A stretch of DNA of 64,000 nucleotides from Fibrobacter sp. UWB4 (GCF_002210345.1 NZ_MWQI01000009.1:93095-157094); one strand, 5' to 3'; shown: positions 1 through 9,312, counted from the first letter of the stretch. Numbers and translations are program-made. Notes: generated by a model from the sequence alone, not told the origin.

Positions 1-1230
1 ATTCCGAGCGGCTCGATGGAAGATTCCCTCAAGACCGGCGATTTCCTGCTTGGCCTCAAGTTCACTTACGGTTCCCCGATACCGTTCTCGAACCAGAAAT
101 TCCCGGGATATGCTGAGCCGAAACACGGCGATGTCGTCATTTTCCGCTATCCGGGCGAACCGGAATACCCTGACAACAATCCCAAGCGCTACACGCACCT
201 GTTCAATGCGCTCATGCTCGGGAATTACTACTGGGACCACGCTCCTGAAAACGGCCAGCCGCATATTGTGCATTATGCCGATGGCCCGAAGGATTACATC
301 AAGCGCTGTGTTGCCGTGAGTGGCGATACTGTTGCCGTGCATGGCGGCAAACTTTTCCTGAATGGCAAACGTCAGGACTTGCTCCCGGCATTTGGAAAGT
401 GGACGGCGAGTGTGCGTACGCTTTCCCCGCGAGACGAAGTCGAAGAGTTCGTCGTGCCTTCCGCAGGCGATACGCTGTATGTCGATTCTCTCCCGATGGT
501 GAAGCTCTGGTGGCTGCGCTCGCTCGTGGCCCAAGAAAATCCGGATTCCTCTGTGAACCTGGAACTGTCTCTGTTGCGCGATGGTCGTGAAAACAACAAT
601 TACGTTTTCACGGATTTCAGGTTCCCGGTGGAAAATGATCGCGGCCTCTTGCTGAATGCTATGCTTTCCAGGAATCAGACCATGATCCAGCAGCGCCTTA
701 CGCTTGGCGATACGTTGTCTGGTGCGATGCCGTTCAGCTATTTCAGGGAACTTGCAAAGATTGGCTTTTTGCCGATGCTCGATCCGCACGATCCGCAGCT
801 GAATAGCGGCTTTTCTCGCCTTGTAAGTTACGTGTCCTTTGAAGGCTCGATTCTTCAAGATCTCGAAGGCAATGTGAACCGTTTAAATGCGGTTGCTCCG
901 GCTACGGAATCTGCAGATTCTGCTGAAGTGCCTGAAAAGAACCATTTTGAAATCAAGCGCAACCTTTACCTGGGTTCCGAAAAGATTGACCGCTATGTCG
1001 TGAAGTACCCGCAGTTCTTTATGATGGGCGACAACCGTGACAATTCTGCCGATAGCCGTTATTGGGGACTGGTCTCGCTCCGCAACATCCGCGCCAAGGC
1101 TTTTGTCATCTATTTCTCGTTTGAAAATGATGATGGTAAGTTTGCCCTCGGAAACCCGCTCACGTGGTGGCGTATTCCGTTCCGTATCCGTTATACCCGC
1201 ATTGGTAAAATTATTGATCTGATTAAGTAA
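1..1230 (+). CDS. lepB: Signal peptidase I (5' end outside window)
   Basis: This is type I signal peptidase, the inner-membrane enzyme that cleaves signal peptides from exported proteins. The reading frame is open from base 1 and the first codons read I-P-S-G-S-M-E, which is the conserved box around the catalytic serine (TCG at 13-15). The ATG at 16 is therefore internal, and the true start with its membrane anchor lies upstream of the window. The catalytic lysine lies in D-Y-I-K-R (codon near 301), followed by the conserved GD. The box G-D-N-R-D-N-S is near 1027-1047. About 409 residues are visible, longer than the E. coli enzyme, with a large insert between the lysine region and the last box as in long Bacteroidota-type enzymes. 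The next gene starts directly after the stop codon, so the two are probably co-transcribed. Confidence 0.9.
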   Translation: MPSGSMEDSLKTGDFLLGLKFTYGSPIPFSNQKFPGYAEPKHGDVVIFRYPGEPEYPDNNPKRYTHLFNALMLGNYYWDHAPENGQPHIVHYADGPKDYIKRCVAVSGDTVAVHGGKLFLNGKRQDLLPAFGKWTASVRTLSPRDEVEEFVVPSAGDTLYVDSLPMVKLWWLRSLVAQENPDSSVNLELSLLRDGRENNNYVFTDFRFPVENDRGLLLNAMLSRNQTMIQQRLTLGDTLSGAMPFSYFRELAKIGFLPMLDPHDPQLNSGFSRLVSYVSFEGSILQDLEGNVNRLNAVAPATESADSAEVPEKNHFEIKRNLYLGSEKIDRYVVKYPQFFMMGDNRDNSADSRYWGLVSLRNIRAKAFVIYFSFENDDGKFALGNPLTWWRIPFRIRYTRIGKIIDLIK

Positions 1231-2997
1231 ATGAAATTTTCGAGTGTGGCATATTTCTTGGCGTCATGCCTGATGATCGCTGCCTGCGCAACGCAGGTGG
1301 CTCCGACGGGCGGTCCTGAAGACAAGCTCCCGCCGCGTGTGGCTGGGGTGTCTCCGGCGCCAAAGACTGCGAATCATCCGAATGAACTTTATGTGAAACT
1401 GGAATTTGATGAATGGATCAACGCGTCGATTCCGCGCGGTGCTATTACGATTTCGCCTCCGATTGAAAAGAAGTTGAGGTATGAGGTTCACGGGAAGACG
1501 CTCGAAGTATATTCACGTGCGGAACTTGATACGGGTACGACTTACACTGTGACATTTGCTGGTGGCATCAAGGACTTGCGCGGAAACGCTCTTGCAAAGC
1601 CGTTCCAGGTCGTGTTCTCGACTGGCGCTACGATTGACTCGCTAACGCTGAACGGGCGTGTGATGGTTAGCGATTCCCTTGTCCGCAAAAAATCTTACCC
1701 GAGCGTCGGCCTTTATTTGATGGGGCCGGAACGAGAATCGAAACGCTATCTCGAAAAGTACCGCGATACGGTCACGAGGGTCCTGGATTCCTTGCCGATG
1801 CTTACAAAGGAAGAACCGCTTTACCTCACGGCTGCGGATAGTATTGGAAACTTCTCGTTTACGGGCCTTAAGGCAGGGCGCTATCGAGTGGTTGCTTTTG
1901 TGGATGGAAATGGCAACCACAAGATTGAGCCATCGTCGGAACTTGCGGGCGTCTGGATTTCGGACTTGGCGCTTTCGGAAACGACTCAGGACACGCTCTG
2001 GATCCCGCTTGCTGACATGGACACCTCGCATGTGGAGCTGGAGTCGGTTTCGCAGCCGTTTGCAAATGTTCTCGAGGCGAAGTTTTCGCGCCATGTCTAT
2101 TTCGATTCTGCTTTTGCGGATACGTCAAACTGTTATTTGGCTTCGTCTGCCGATACGCTTTATCCGCAGCTTGTGTATCTTGGTACAGAAAGTGCGCCAA
2201 GGTTTTATTTTGAACCGAAGCCCAAAGACGATGAGCTGTATAAATTTGTCTGCCGCAATGGCAAGGACTCTTTGTCCAGGGTTCTTGATTCTGCCAGGAA
2301 TTATGCGGAAATTGAATGGAAGGAAATGGCGGGGGATACGCTTGCTCCAAAGATCCAGTCTGTGAAGGTCATGGGCAAGGCGAAAAATGCGTTCCCGGAT
2401 GACTCGCTGATCGTGATTTACAACAAGCCTGTCCTTGATTCCTTGAAGGATATGTTCTTTATCGTAGAAGGTAAAGATACGACTCAGGTCTCCGTGAAAA
2501 AGCTGGACCCGGTTCGCTTTGTGGTTGTCCGTGGAGAACCGTGGCCGACGGATTCTAAGTTCAATCTATTGCGTGGGTATTCTGATACGACACTGGCTAA
2601 GGCCGATAGCAATGGCGTCCGTGATACCGTAATTAAAACAAAGTACGAAAACAAGCTCCAGTTTGAAACTGTATCCAAGTTAAAGTTAGCTTCGCTTGTG
2701 GGTAAGATTCCTGGTGCGAAGTCTGGTGCGCTAGTTCGTCTAAAATCTGTAGAAACTGGAAAGTTCGAATACGCGAAGTGTTCCCCTTATGGGGTGTTTT
2801 CTTTTAACGACCTCGTTGAGGGCGGTTACATTATTGACTATTATTATGCTGACGAAGGGACAGATTTGCCAAGTGGCGGGTCTCTGAACCCCTTCAGGTT
2901 TGGCTCAGCTTGGCGAACCCCGATTGATACGTTAAAGATCAAAAGTGGCCCAAACGATTTAGAACAAATGATGCCGAACCTTCCGGCATTGCCTTAA
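1231..2997 (+). CDS. Lipoprotein with Ig-like (Big_5/SbsA-type) domain
   Basis: The N-terminus is a lipoprotein signal with lipobox I-A-A-C (Cys19), so the protein is probably anchored to a membrane on the periplasmic or outer side. Residues about 35-130 resemble the bacterial Ig-like Big_5 domain: a D-K-L-P-P-R-V-like lead-in, E-F-D-E-W-I, then T-Y-T-V-T-F and I-K-D-L-R-G-N-A-L. The rest (588 residues in total) appears to be further beta-rich modules, including a carboxypeptidase-regulatory-like segment (F-T-G-L-K-A-G-R-Y-R near 1855-1885). The ATG abuts the stop of the signal peptidase gene. The exact role is unknown; family members occur widely in the FCB group as surface or periplasmic lipoproteins. 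Confidence 0.75.
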   Translation: MKFSSVAYFLASCLMIAACATQVAPTGGPEDKLPPRVAGVSPAPKTANHPNELYVKLEFDEWINASIPRGAITISPPIEKKLRYEVHGKTLEVYSRAELDTGTTYTVTFAGGIKDLRGNALAKPFQVVFSTGATIDSLTLNGRVMVSDSLVRKKSYPSVGLYLMGPERESKRYLEKYRDTVTRVLDSLPMLTKEEPLYLTAADSIGNFSFTGLKAGRYRVVAFVDGNGNHKIEPSSELAGVWISDLALSETTQDTLWIPLADMDTSHVELESVSQPFANVLEAKFSRHVYFDSAFADTSNCYLASSADTLYPQLVYLGTESAPRFYFEPKPKDDELYKFVCRNGKDSLSRVLDSARNYAEIEWKEMAGDTLAPKIQSVKVMGKAKNAFPDDSLIVIYNKPVLDSLKDMFFIVEGKDTTQVSVKKLDPVRFVVVRGEPWPTDSKFNLLRGYSDTTLAKADSNGVRDTVIKTKYENKLQFETVSKLKLASLVGKIPGAKSGALVRLKSVETGKFEYAKCSPYGVFSFNDLVEGGYIIDYYYADEGTDLPSGGSLNPFRFGSAWRTPIDTLKIKSGPNDLEQMMPNLPALP

Positions 2998-3010
2998 AGG
3001 ATGGATTAAG

Positions 3011-5728
3011 ATGGTAAAGATTCCAGCATTTGTAGCGCTTGATTTGGAAACGACAGGTCTCGATTTCGAAAAAGATGAAATAATCGAGGTCGCGCTCGTT
3101 CGCTTTGAAAACGGCGAACCGAAGGAAAATCTCGATTTTCTGGTGAAGCCGTCTTCTGCGGAACTCCGACCCTTTATCGAAACGCTCACTGGAATCAACA
3201 AGGCTGATCTGGAAAATGCTTCGGATTTTGCGACGATTGCAGGCCAGATTTGCTCCTTTGTCGGTTACCTCCCGATTGTCGCGCACAACGCCGTTTTCGA
3301 TTCCAAGTTCTTGAAACAGACTTTTACCAAAGTCGGGATCTCTTACGATGCCCACGTGTTCTGGGACTCGCTCACGCTTTCGCGCATTGCCTTCCAGGAT
3401 GTGCCGAACCATCGCCTCGATACGCTCGTGCAGGAACTTGGCATTGAACGTAGCCGTGCCCACCGCGCCTTGCCCGATGCCGATGCCTGCGGACGCTTGT
3501 TCGTGAAAGCTCTCGAAAAGATCTCTACGATGGACCCGTGGATCTACGATGCCCTTTCCAAGGTGGCCAAGGGTTCCGGCTACGAGACGCTCTTTACTTC
3601 GAACGTCGAAAAGCTTTCTCCTCCGAAGTATAAGTTGCCCGCAGCTCCTGCTGTGGAAGCTTTGCCCAAGTCCAAGGCTCCGCGCGTAAGCGAGTTCTTC
3701 AAGGAAGGCGGGTTCATCTCGTTTGTCGTCGATGATTACAAGCCGCGCCACAACCAGCAGGATTTTGCCTCGGTCATGGAACGCAACATGTACAAGGGCG
3801 GCCTCTGCGTGCTCGAAGCTCCGACCGGTTCTGGAAAGACTCTGTCTTACCTCATCACCGCCGCGAACAAGGCTATCACGGGTGAACGCGTACTCATCAG
3901 TACCGCAACGCGCACCTTGCAGGAACAGCTCTGGACCGAAGCGATCCCGCAGATTGCAAAAATTTACAATGGCGAACTCCGTCCGGCGATTTTGAAGGGC
4001 CGTGACAACTACCTTTGCCTCCGCAAGTTCGAAGAACTGCTGATGCACCCGCAAACGCTCCTCTCCGCCGAAGAACGCGATTCCTTCATGGCTCTTATCC
4101 CGTGGGTCCTCACGACCGAAACGGGCGACATCAACGAATGCAATTCCTTTAGCCAGAGCCGCAATCGTGTGCTTTGGTCCAAGCTTTCTTGCAGCGCCTC
4201 TTGCTGTAGCGGCGAAAACCACTCGCATCACGAAAACTGCCCGGCTCTCATCGCAAAGCGCAAGGCCATGAATGCAAACATGGTGCTTGTGAACCATTCG
4301 CTCTTCCTTTCGGATTTGCAGCTCGACTTTGCGTTGCTTCCGGCTTACGAACACATCGTCTTTGACGAAGCGCACCGCCTGCCCGAAATCAGCAATCAGG
4401 TGTTTGGCCGCTCCATCTCGTTCTTCGGATTCAGAAATATCGCGAAGACGCTTGAGCCTTCCAAGGCCGGTGGCGATGGCCTCATTGCAGAAATTGCAAG
4501 CCGCATTCCGGCAGAACAGCCGGAACTCCACGAACTCTGCGACAAGCTCTGCGAAGCCCTTGGTGAAGCCGAAAAGGCTCTGCACCGCTTCTTCATGAAA
4601 ATCGGCAAGAAGCTTGCCAAGCAGAAGAATGGCCGTAGCGGCTTTACGTACACGAATAGCATCCTCGCTGAATACGAAGCGGACCCGGCAACGTTCCTCG
4701 AGCAGTACAATAATGCACGTGGCTTTGCCGAAAAGCTCGTTGCCGCTACTGCGAACATGGACGGCCTCAAGGGTATCGTGAGTGATCTCGATAGCCGCAT
4801 GACTGAAATCAGCCACTTCATCTCGGACTTTGAATTTGTCACAAAGGCGGGCCGCAGTGATTGGGTCTTCTACATGGAAGAACCGTTCAACCCGCATACC
4901 ATCAAGCTGCATGCGCTCCCGCTCCACTCCGGCAACGTCTGGAGAGAAAAGTTCTATCCGTGGATCAAGTCTGCAACGTTTACATCGGCAACGCTTTCTG
5001 TGCAGGCTGACCTCACGTACTTCTTGCAGAAGATGGGCATGGACAATTTGCGCTTGAGCAAACAGCCGTTCGTGCGCGTTTACACCGAACAGTCCGACGT
5101 GAACGATCGCCGTTCCGTGATGGTCGCAAAGTTCCTCCCGAAGCCTTCGGCTCCGGAATTTGGCGATGCCTTGAACGATACGCTTTTGAAGGTGCTCCCG
5201 AATGTCGAAGAAAACACGATGGTGCTCTTCACGAGTGTCGCAACGATGATGAAGGCTCAGGCCGTGCTTGCCCCGGCATTTGCCGAACGCAACAAGCTCT
5301 TGCTTTGCCAGCATGTCGATGGTTCGCTCGATGGCCTTGTGGCGATGTTCCGCAAGGAACGCGGCGCTTGCTTGCTCGGCTGCCAGAGCCTCTGGGAAGG
5401 CGTGGACTTCCCGGGTGATGCACTCAAGCTGCTCGTTATCACCAAGCTCCCGTTCCCGAACCCAAGCGATCCGCTTGTTGCCGGCCTCACGAACGAGATG
5501 AAGGCTGCCAACAAGAACTTCTTCAAGGATTACTTTATCCCGGAAGCTTACATCGAACTCCGTCAGGGCATGGGTCGCCTCTTGCGCTCCGATTCCGATT
5601 CTGGCAAGGTCCTCATCCTGGACAACCGCGTTGTCCTCGAACGCTACGGCAAGACCTTCGCCCGCATCTGGAATTTCAAGAACCGCATCGCAGGCTCCGT
5701 CTCCGACATCGAACGCTTCGTGAAGTAA
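3011..5728 (+). CDS. dinG: Exonuclease-DinG type DNA helicase
   Basis: This is a fusion of a DnaQ-like 3'-5' exonuclease with a DinG/XPD-type superfamily 2 helicase (905 residues). The exonuclease covers about residues 1-170: D11-L-E13-T-T-G is Exo I, V-A-H-N-A-V-F-D is Exo II and H-R-A-L-P-D-A-D is Exo III. The helicase has Walker A P-T-G-S-G-K-T near residue 275, a DEAH box (F-D-E-A-H) near residue 450, and C-terminal R-Q-G-M-G-R-L-L-R. Between them are clustered cysteines (N-Y-L-C-L, then C-S-A-S-C-C-S and H-E-N-C-P) that could hold the Fe-S cluster typical of XPD/DinG proteins. The same domain order is found in the DinG of Bacillus. The likely role is DNA repair or resolution of DNA/RNA structures in the cytoplasm. 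The gene starts 13 bases after the preceding lipoprotein gene. Confidence 0.87.
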   Translation: MVKIPAFVALDLETTGLDFEKDEIIEVALVRFENGEPKENLDFLVKPSSAELRPFIETLTGINKADLENASDFATIAGQICSFVGYLPIVAHNAVFDSKFLKQTFTKVGISYDAHVFWDSLTLSRIAFQDVPNHRLDTLVQELGIERSRAHRALPDADACGRLFVKALEKISTMDPWIYDALSKVAKGSGYETLFTSNVEKLSPPKYKLPAAPAVEALPKSKAPRVSEFFKEGGFISFVVDDYKPRHNQQDFASVMERNMYKGGLCVLEAPTGSGKTLSYLITAANKAITGERVLISTATRTLQEQLWTEAIPQIAKIYNGELRPAILKGRDNYLCLRKFEELLMHPQTLLSAEERDSFMALIPWVLTTETGDINECNSFSQSRNRVLWSKLSCSASCCSGENHSHHENCPALIAKRKAMNANMVLVNHSLFLSDLQLDFALLPAYEHIVFDEAHRLPEISNQVFGRSISFFGFRNIAKTLEPSKAGGDGLIAEIASRIPAEQPELHELCDKLCEALGEAEKALHRFFMKIGKKLAKQKNGRSGFTYTNSILAEYEADPATFLEQYNNARGFAEKLVAATANMDGLKGIVSDLDSRMTEISHFISDFEFVTKAGRSDWVFYMEEPFNPHTIKLHALPLHSGNVWREKFYPWIKSATFTSATLSVQADLTYFLQKMGMDNLRLSKQPFVRVYTEQSDVNDRRSVMVAKFLPKPSAPEFGDALNDTLLKVLPNVEENTMVLFTSVATMMKAQAVLAPAFAERNKLLLCQHVDGSLDGLVAMFRKERGACLLGCQSLWEGVDFPGDALKLLVITKLPFPNPSDPLVAGLTNEMKAANKNFFKDYFIPEAYIELRQGMGRLLRSDSDSGKVLILDNRVVLERYGKTFARIWNFKNRIAGSVSDIERFVK

Positions 5729-5863
5729 CCCGCGGCATTGTTACCCCGGACTTGTTCTCTTTGACCACTTAGAGCTTTAGCTCTTACGTGGTCATGATCC
5801 GCGAATGGGGACGGGGTCGCTTCAAGTTCACTGAGCCCGCCGAAGTGAACAGCTTTGCAATGT

Positions 5864-5890
5864 GTCATCCTGAGCGAAGTCGAAGGATCC
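5864..5890 (+). repeat. Family A dispersed repeat, copy 1
   Basis: The core reads GTCATCCTGAGCGAAG followed by TCGAAGGATCC. Related copies in either orientation occur about ten more times in this window, mostly between genes. Confidence 0.7.
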
Positions 5891-5901
5891 AGAGCATTGT
5901 C

Positions 5902-5930
5902 ATGCCCGCCACCGCGCGGGCATTTCTTAT
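5902..5930 (+). terminator. Possible terminator after the DinG-type helicase gene
   Basis: ATGCCCGC (5902-5909) pairs with GCGGGCAT (5916-5923) over a 6-base loop, and a short T-rich stretch follows. Confidence 0.55.
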
Positions 5931-5954
5931 TACTGTCTGCATTTCTCTCGTCTT

Positions 5955-5989
5955 TCGTCTGTAGCTGCGTAGCAGCGTTCTTTCGTCTA
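5955..5989 (-). repeat. Family B repeat with 5-bp hairpin, copy 1
   Basis: Read on the minus strand, this 35-base unit starts TAGACGAAAGAAC, has a GCTGC-TAC-GCAGC hairpin and ends TACAGACGA. The copy at 34904-34938 has the same flanks and loop but a different, still complementary stem. Confidence 0.65.
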
Positions 5990-6040
5990 TCTCACACCTG
6001 TTCACGTGTGTAGCCCCTTAACTAACGGACCATTTTTTAT

Positions 6041-6048
6041 TATATTTG
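6041..6048 (+). promoter_or_regulatory. TAnnTTTG promoter-like motif
   Basis: TATATTTG matches the TAnnTTTG -7 element known from Bacteroidota. It lies 22 bases before the ATG at 6071. Function is inferred from recurrence only. Confidence 0.4.
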
Positions 6049-6070
6049 GCACCCTGCTTTAAGGTGCATA

Positions 6071-7966
6071 ATGCTTGATTTAAGTGCTTTTTTTGATGGA
6101 ATGTCCAAGCCCTTGCTTCGTAACGCCCATGCCAAGGCGTTCGGCAAAAAGGGCCTTTTGAATAATGCTCTCATCCAGTCCGAAACGCTCTCTTACTATT
6201 CCGACAAGGAACGCGTTGCGGGACTCTTTTCCAAGATGGAATTGTGGCAGCGCCGCTGCCTGAACTTGATTTACAATAGCGGCTCCAGGGGCCTTGCGTT
6301 TAATGAGCTTAGACTGACGGTTCCTGTGAGCAAGAACCGCGAACTCCAGACGTTCCTCCTCACGATGTGCCGTGAATACGTGCTTTACCGCTCTTTTGTG
6401 GGTGGCACCCCGATTTACATGGGCTTTAACGATTTTATCGGTTGCTTTGACATCAAGCCCGAAGGCGAAATCGACACGGTATCTCCGCTGATTTCTTACC
6501 AGAACCTCTTGGACTGGCATGTTTGCGTCGTGCTCGCGAACGCGAAAAAGAAGCAGCTCCGCATCAACACGAACGGAACGCTCCACCGCCGTGGCCGCCA
6601 GATCTGCGCCGAAGTGTTTACCGCTTCCCGTCACGCTTCTGAAAAGGCCTGCGAACAGGAAATCTCGCTCATCTTCAGCTTCCTTGTACAGAACGGCTGG
6701 CTTGAACGCGAAAACACCTTCTTGCTCCCGTCCGCATCCGCTATTGACTTTATTCACAAGAACGGCTTCCGCCTCCATCAAGACGTGATTTCCTGGTGGA
6801 TCAAGGAACGCTTCCATGGCGACCGCGACCTTTGCGCCCGCCTGCTCACTGGCATTGGCGAAGGCCTCTCCGCAGCTGACGCCGCACAGCTTTTCTGGGT
6901 GATGGATCCGTCCTACCGCCTGCAAGAAAAGAACAAGGTGTTGCCGTGGGAATTTTTGCCGCGCCCGCTTTGCGAACTCTGGATTTTGGGCCTTGTCGAT
7001 TTCCGCATGGCTCAAGGCAAGGTGACTGCAGTTGTCGTGAGCAAGTCCGGCAAGGACTGGCTCGATACATCTATCGCCTCGATTCCTGAAGCAAACCTCA
7101 CCGCGCTCCCGAACTTTGACTTGGTCGTCTCGACCGGCATGGCTCCGCGTGTGCTCTACTCCCTTGCATGCCTTGCGAAGGTCAAGAACGACGAAACGTT
7201 CCTCTGCTTCACGCTCGAAAAAGAAACGTACGTCGCTGGCCTCAAGAGCGGTTTCCCGGAATCCGAAGTCGAAAATCTCCGCAACTGGCTCAAGCCGCCT
7301 GAGAACGTCTCCTCGACTCTTGCCGAATGGAACGCCTCGTTCTACGGCGCCAAGGTGCGCACCGCCCGACTCCTCAAGGTCGAAAGCAAGGAAGTCCTTA
7401 GCGAACTTTCCCGCTTCCCGCAGTTCATGGAATGCACCGAAGAATATATTCCGGGTTACGGCTTCATTTTGAATCCGGAACTGGAATCTCGCGCTTTCGA
7501 AATTCTCGAAAACTATGGATTCTTCCCGTATGCAGGTGAATCGACCGAAAACCGCACTCCTGCCGCCCAGGAAGAATGGAAGGCTGAATTCTCGATTGCA
7601 TGGCCCGAAGCAAAGAAGATCGACTACGAGCTGCGCGACGAAGCTGACGAAGCTTCTGCCCAGGCGACGATGGATTCTACCAAGTACGGTAGCGTTTACC
7701 AGAAGCTGAGCACGTTCGACCTCGTGAAGGTCCTCCGTTACGCAAAGACCGTGGGCACTCCGCTTGCGGCAAAGATCATGGACAAGACCAAGCGAAACGC
7801 AAAGCTCGAAGAAAAGATGTTCTACGTGCATGCGCTCCACCTCGCGAAATCCCCGTCGATGGTCGAAATCCAGGAAAGCGGCAAGGAAGAGAAGTTCTCG
7901 CTCGACCTTTCGTTTATTCAGGAAATCAAGGTCCTGAGCAAGAAAGCCTCCGCCCCTCAAGCGTAA
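6071..7966 (+). CDS. Helicase-associated (XPB/Ssl2-like, Helicase_C_3-type) domain protein
   Basis: A 631-residue cytoplasmic-looking protein with no signal peptide. The central part, about residues 340-480, resembles the XPB/Ssl2-like domain found at the N-terminus of some bacterial helicases: P-N-F-D-L-V-V then a stretch containing F-T-L-E-K-E-T-Y-V-A-G-L and L-K-P-P-E-N-V then L-A-E-W-N. No Walker A or DEAD/DEAH box is visible, so this would be an accessory domain protein without its own motor. The N-terminal third is predicted helical and may carry winged-helix folds, but I cannot name it. It sits downstream of the DinG-type helicase but behind a terminator-like hairpin and its own promoter-like motif, so it is probably a separate transcription unit. 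A strong terminator follows. The family call is tentative. Confidence 0.55.
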   Translation: MLDLSAFFDGMSKPLLRNAHAKAFGKKGLLNNALIQSETLSYYSDKERVAGLFSKMELWQRRCLNLIYNSGSRGLAFNELRLTVPVSKNRELQTFLLTMCREYVLYRSFVGGTPIYMGFNDFIGCFDIKPEGEIDTVSPLISYQNLLDWHVCVVLANAKKKQLRINTNGTLHRRGRQICAEVFTASRHASEKACEQEISLIFSFLVQNGWLERENTFLLPSASAIDFIHKNGFRLHQDVISWWIKERFHGDRDLCARLLTGIGEGLSAADAAQLFWVMDPSYRLQEKNKVLPWEFLPRPLCELWILGLVDFRMAQGKVTAVVVSKSGKDWLDTSIASIPEANLTALPNFDLVVSTGMAPRVLYSLACLAKVKNDETFLCFTLEKETYVAGLKSGFPESEVENLRNWLKPPENVSSTLAEWNASFYGAKVRTARLLKVESKEVLSELSRFPQFMECTEEYIPGYGFILNPELESRAFEILENYGFFPYAGESTENRTPAAQEEWKAEFSIAWPEAKKIDYELRDEADEASAQATMDSTKYGSVYQKLSTFDLVKVLRYAKTVGTPLAAKIMDKTKRNAKLEEKMFYVHALHLAKSPSMVEIQESGKEEKFSLDLSFIQEIKVLSKKASAPQA

Positions 7967-7986
7967 AAATTGCAATGAATGTGCAC

Positions 7987-8016
7987 AACGCCCTCGCCAC
8001 TGCGAGGGCGTTTTTA
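7987..8016 (+). terminator. Strong intrinsic terminator
   Basis: AACGCCCTCGC (7987-7997) pairs perfectly with GCGAGGGCGTT (8002-8012) over a 4-base loop, and the 3' arm runs directly into TTTTT. Confidence 0.9.
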
Positions 8017-8023
8017 AATGTCT

Positions 8024-8076
8024 CCCCGCACTGAGCCTGCCCCGGACGAGTTCCGGGGTTGCGGGGTCTTCTTTTT
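8024..8076 (+). terminator. Second nested hairpin with T-rich tail
   Basis: The outer arms CCCCGCA (8024-8030) and TGCGGGG (8060-8066) enclose inner arms CCCCGGA (8040-8046) and TCCGGGG (8052-8058). A TCTTCTTTTT tail follows. It may be a back-up terminator or a repeat-derived structure. Confidence 0.55.
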
Positions 8077-8106
8077 GTTGTATAAAAAGTAACGTCTGAC
8101 TTGACT

Positions 8107-8140
8107 GGATTCTTTTCGGTTTACACCGCTCAGAATGACG
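8107..8140 (-). repeat. Family A dispersed repeat, degenerate copy 2
   Basis: On the plus strand it begins GGATTCTTTTCGG and ends CTCAGAATGACG, i.e. a family A copy in reverse orientation. Confidence 0.6.
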
Positions 8141-8143
8141 CTG

Positions 8144-8175
8144 CTAGTAACTATGGACTAGTAGCTAGTAACTAA
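8144..8175. repeat. Family C short repeat (ctagtaacta type), copy 1
   Basis: CTAGTAACTA occurs twice within 32 bases around CTATGGACTA. Similar runs lie at 51185-51220 (ctatggactaatgactaac) and 35094-35126. Such tracts are directly upstream of, or between, genes. Confidence 0.45.
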
Positions 8176-8195
8176 AAAATTCTATCATTCCTTCA

Positions 8196-9245
8196 ATGAA
8201 TTTCGTCCGCATATTCCTTTTGCTGGGTGCGCTTGCCGCGTACTCTTTCGGAGCATCCTCTTCTATGGAAAACCTTCTGTTCAACGGCCGCTGGGCCCAT
8301 GATAACGGCGTAAGCCGCGCGAGTGCGCCTGCCGCATCCATCACGTTCAACGCCAAGGCATCAAAGATTACGTTCACAGTCGAAGGTCTTTCACGCTGGC
8401 GCCTTGACCGCGACGGCAAGCCCGTTGAACAGTTCGAAGTCGATGCCAAGGAAGAGTGTGCGATCAAGGTACAGGACGACGGCAATTTCCACAAGTACCG
8501 CTTCATCAAGATTAGCGAAAGCGGCGTTCCCGAAATCAAGTTCTACGGCATTTCCGTCGATGGTGAATTTGGCGAAGCCCCTAAGCCCTCCAGCCGCCGC
8601 ATCGAGTTCATCGGCGATTCCTTTACCGCAGGCTATGGCTGCGAAGGCTCCTCTGCCGAAGACGCGCCCGAGTTTGACAAGACGAACGCCTCCAAGAGCT
8701 ATGCCTACCTCCTCGCAAGCGGTTTCAATGCCGACTACCAGGTGAATGCCTACAGCGGACGCGGGCTTGTGCGCAACTACGACAACATGGTGCCCGAATG
8801 GACGTACGAACGCCTCTATGATTACACGGTGATGGGTTCCGTGACCTCGTATCCGAAGCCGGAACGCTGGGATTTTGAAAAGTTCCATCCGCAAGTTATC
8901 GTAATTTTTGAAGGAATTAACGATTTTCAGGGTAATCCGCCGTATGCAGATAAAGGAAAATTCAAAAAAGCGTACGCTAAATTGCTCGATAAGCTCCGCA
9001 AAGCCCACCCCGGTGTAAAATTCTTGCTCGTTTCCACGAAAGTCTGGCCCAACGATGACCTTGCCCCGACCATAAAGTCGATTTACGATGATCAAATCGC
9101 TGCCGGCCACAAGGACTTGGAGTACAAACACGTGCTTACGTCGAATGTCGGCTTACACGGCCATCCTGACACCCACTCCCAGGAAGAACTCGCTAACACT
9201 TTGAGACCCATAATAGCTCGGCTTGGACGATGGCTTTCGAGATAA
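8196..9245 (+). CDS. Secreted SGNH esterase, CE2-like (acetylxylan esterase type)
   Basis: A 349-residue secreted protein with a signal peptide (hydrophobic residues 5-19, cleavage likely near A-Y-S-F-G-A). Residues about 25-130 form the N-terminal beta-sandwich found in CE2 esterases, and the rest is the SGNH hydrolase domain. The nucleophile is Ser142 in I-G-D-S-F-T-A-G-Y-G. The oxyanion block G-I-N-D-F appears later, and His323 in H-G-H-P-D is the likely catalytic base. The S-G-R-G-L-V-R-N-Y segment is typical of CE2. Family members remove acetyl groups from xylan, glucomannan or other sugars, which would suit a fibre-degrading gut bacterium. The gene stands alone between terminators upstream and the diguanylate cyclase downstream. 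CE2 is more likely than a general GDSL lipase, but substrate is inferred. Confidence 0.78.
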   Translation: MNFVRIFLLLGALAAYSFGASSSMENLLFNGRWAHDNGVSRASAPAASITFNAKASKITFTVEGLSRWRLDRDGKPVEQFEVDAKEECAIKVQDDGNFHKYRFIKISESGVPEIKFYGISVDGEFGEAPKPSSRRIEFIGDSFTAGYGCEGSSAEDAPEFDKTNASKSYAYLLASGFNADYQVNAYSGRGLVRNYDNMVPEWTYERLYDYTVMGSVTSYPKPERWDFEKFHPQVIVIFEGINDFQGNPPYADKGKFKKAYAKLLDKLRKAHPGVKFLLVSTKVWPNDDLAPTIKSIYDDQIAAGHKDLEYKHVLTSNVGLHGHPDTHSQEELANTLRPIIARLGRWLSR

Positions 9246-9271
9246 TTCTCTGTCATTAAAATCCTTTTTTG

Positions 9272-9279
9272 TATATTTG
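9272..9279 (+). promoter_or_regulatory. TAnnTTTG promoter-like motif
   Basis: TATATTTG, 33 bases upstream of the ATG at 9313 of the diguanylate cyclase gene. Confidence 0.4.
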
Positions 9280-9312
9280 AAACGAGCTGATGCCTAAAAT
9301 GGATATGTGATT

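Larger units (their letters stand above)
5729..6070. other. Intergenic region rich in hairpins and repeats
   Basis: No gene is visible here. The stretch holds a hairpin built on GACCAC...GTGGTC (about 5763-5790), a GTTCACT...AAGTGAAC inverted pair (about 5826-5850), a family A repeat (5864-5890), a GC hairpin (5902-5923) that may terminate the helicase transcript, a family B repeat (5955-5989) and a TATATTTG promoter-like motif (6041-6048) for the next gene. Confidence 0.7.

Noticed and set aside
2939..5314. A 791-codon minus-strand frame opposite the DinG-type gene
   Set aside because: It is a shadow of a strongly biased coding sequence on the plus strand, which carries clear exonuclease and helicase motifs.
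6080..7975. A 631-codon minus-strand frame opposite the helicase-associated-domain gene
   Set aside because: Its Cys-, His- and Arg-rich composition is typical of antisense shadows. The plus-strand frame has its own promoter-like motif, start and terminator.
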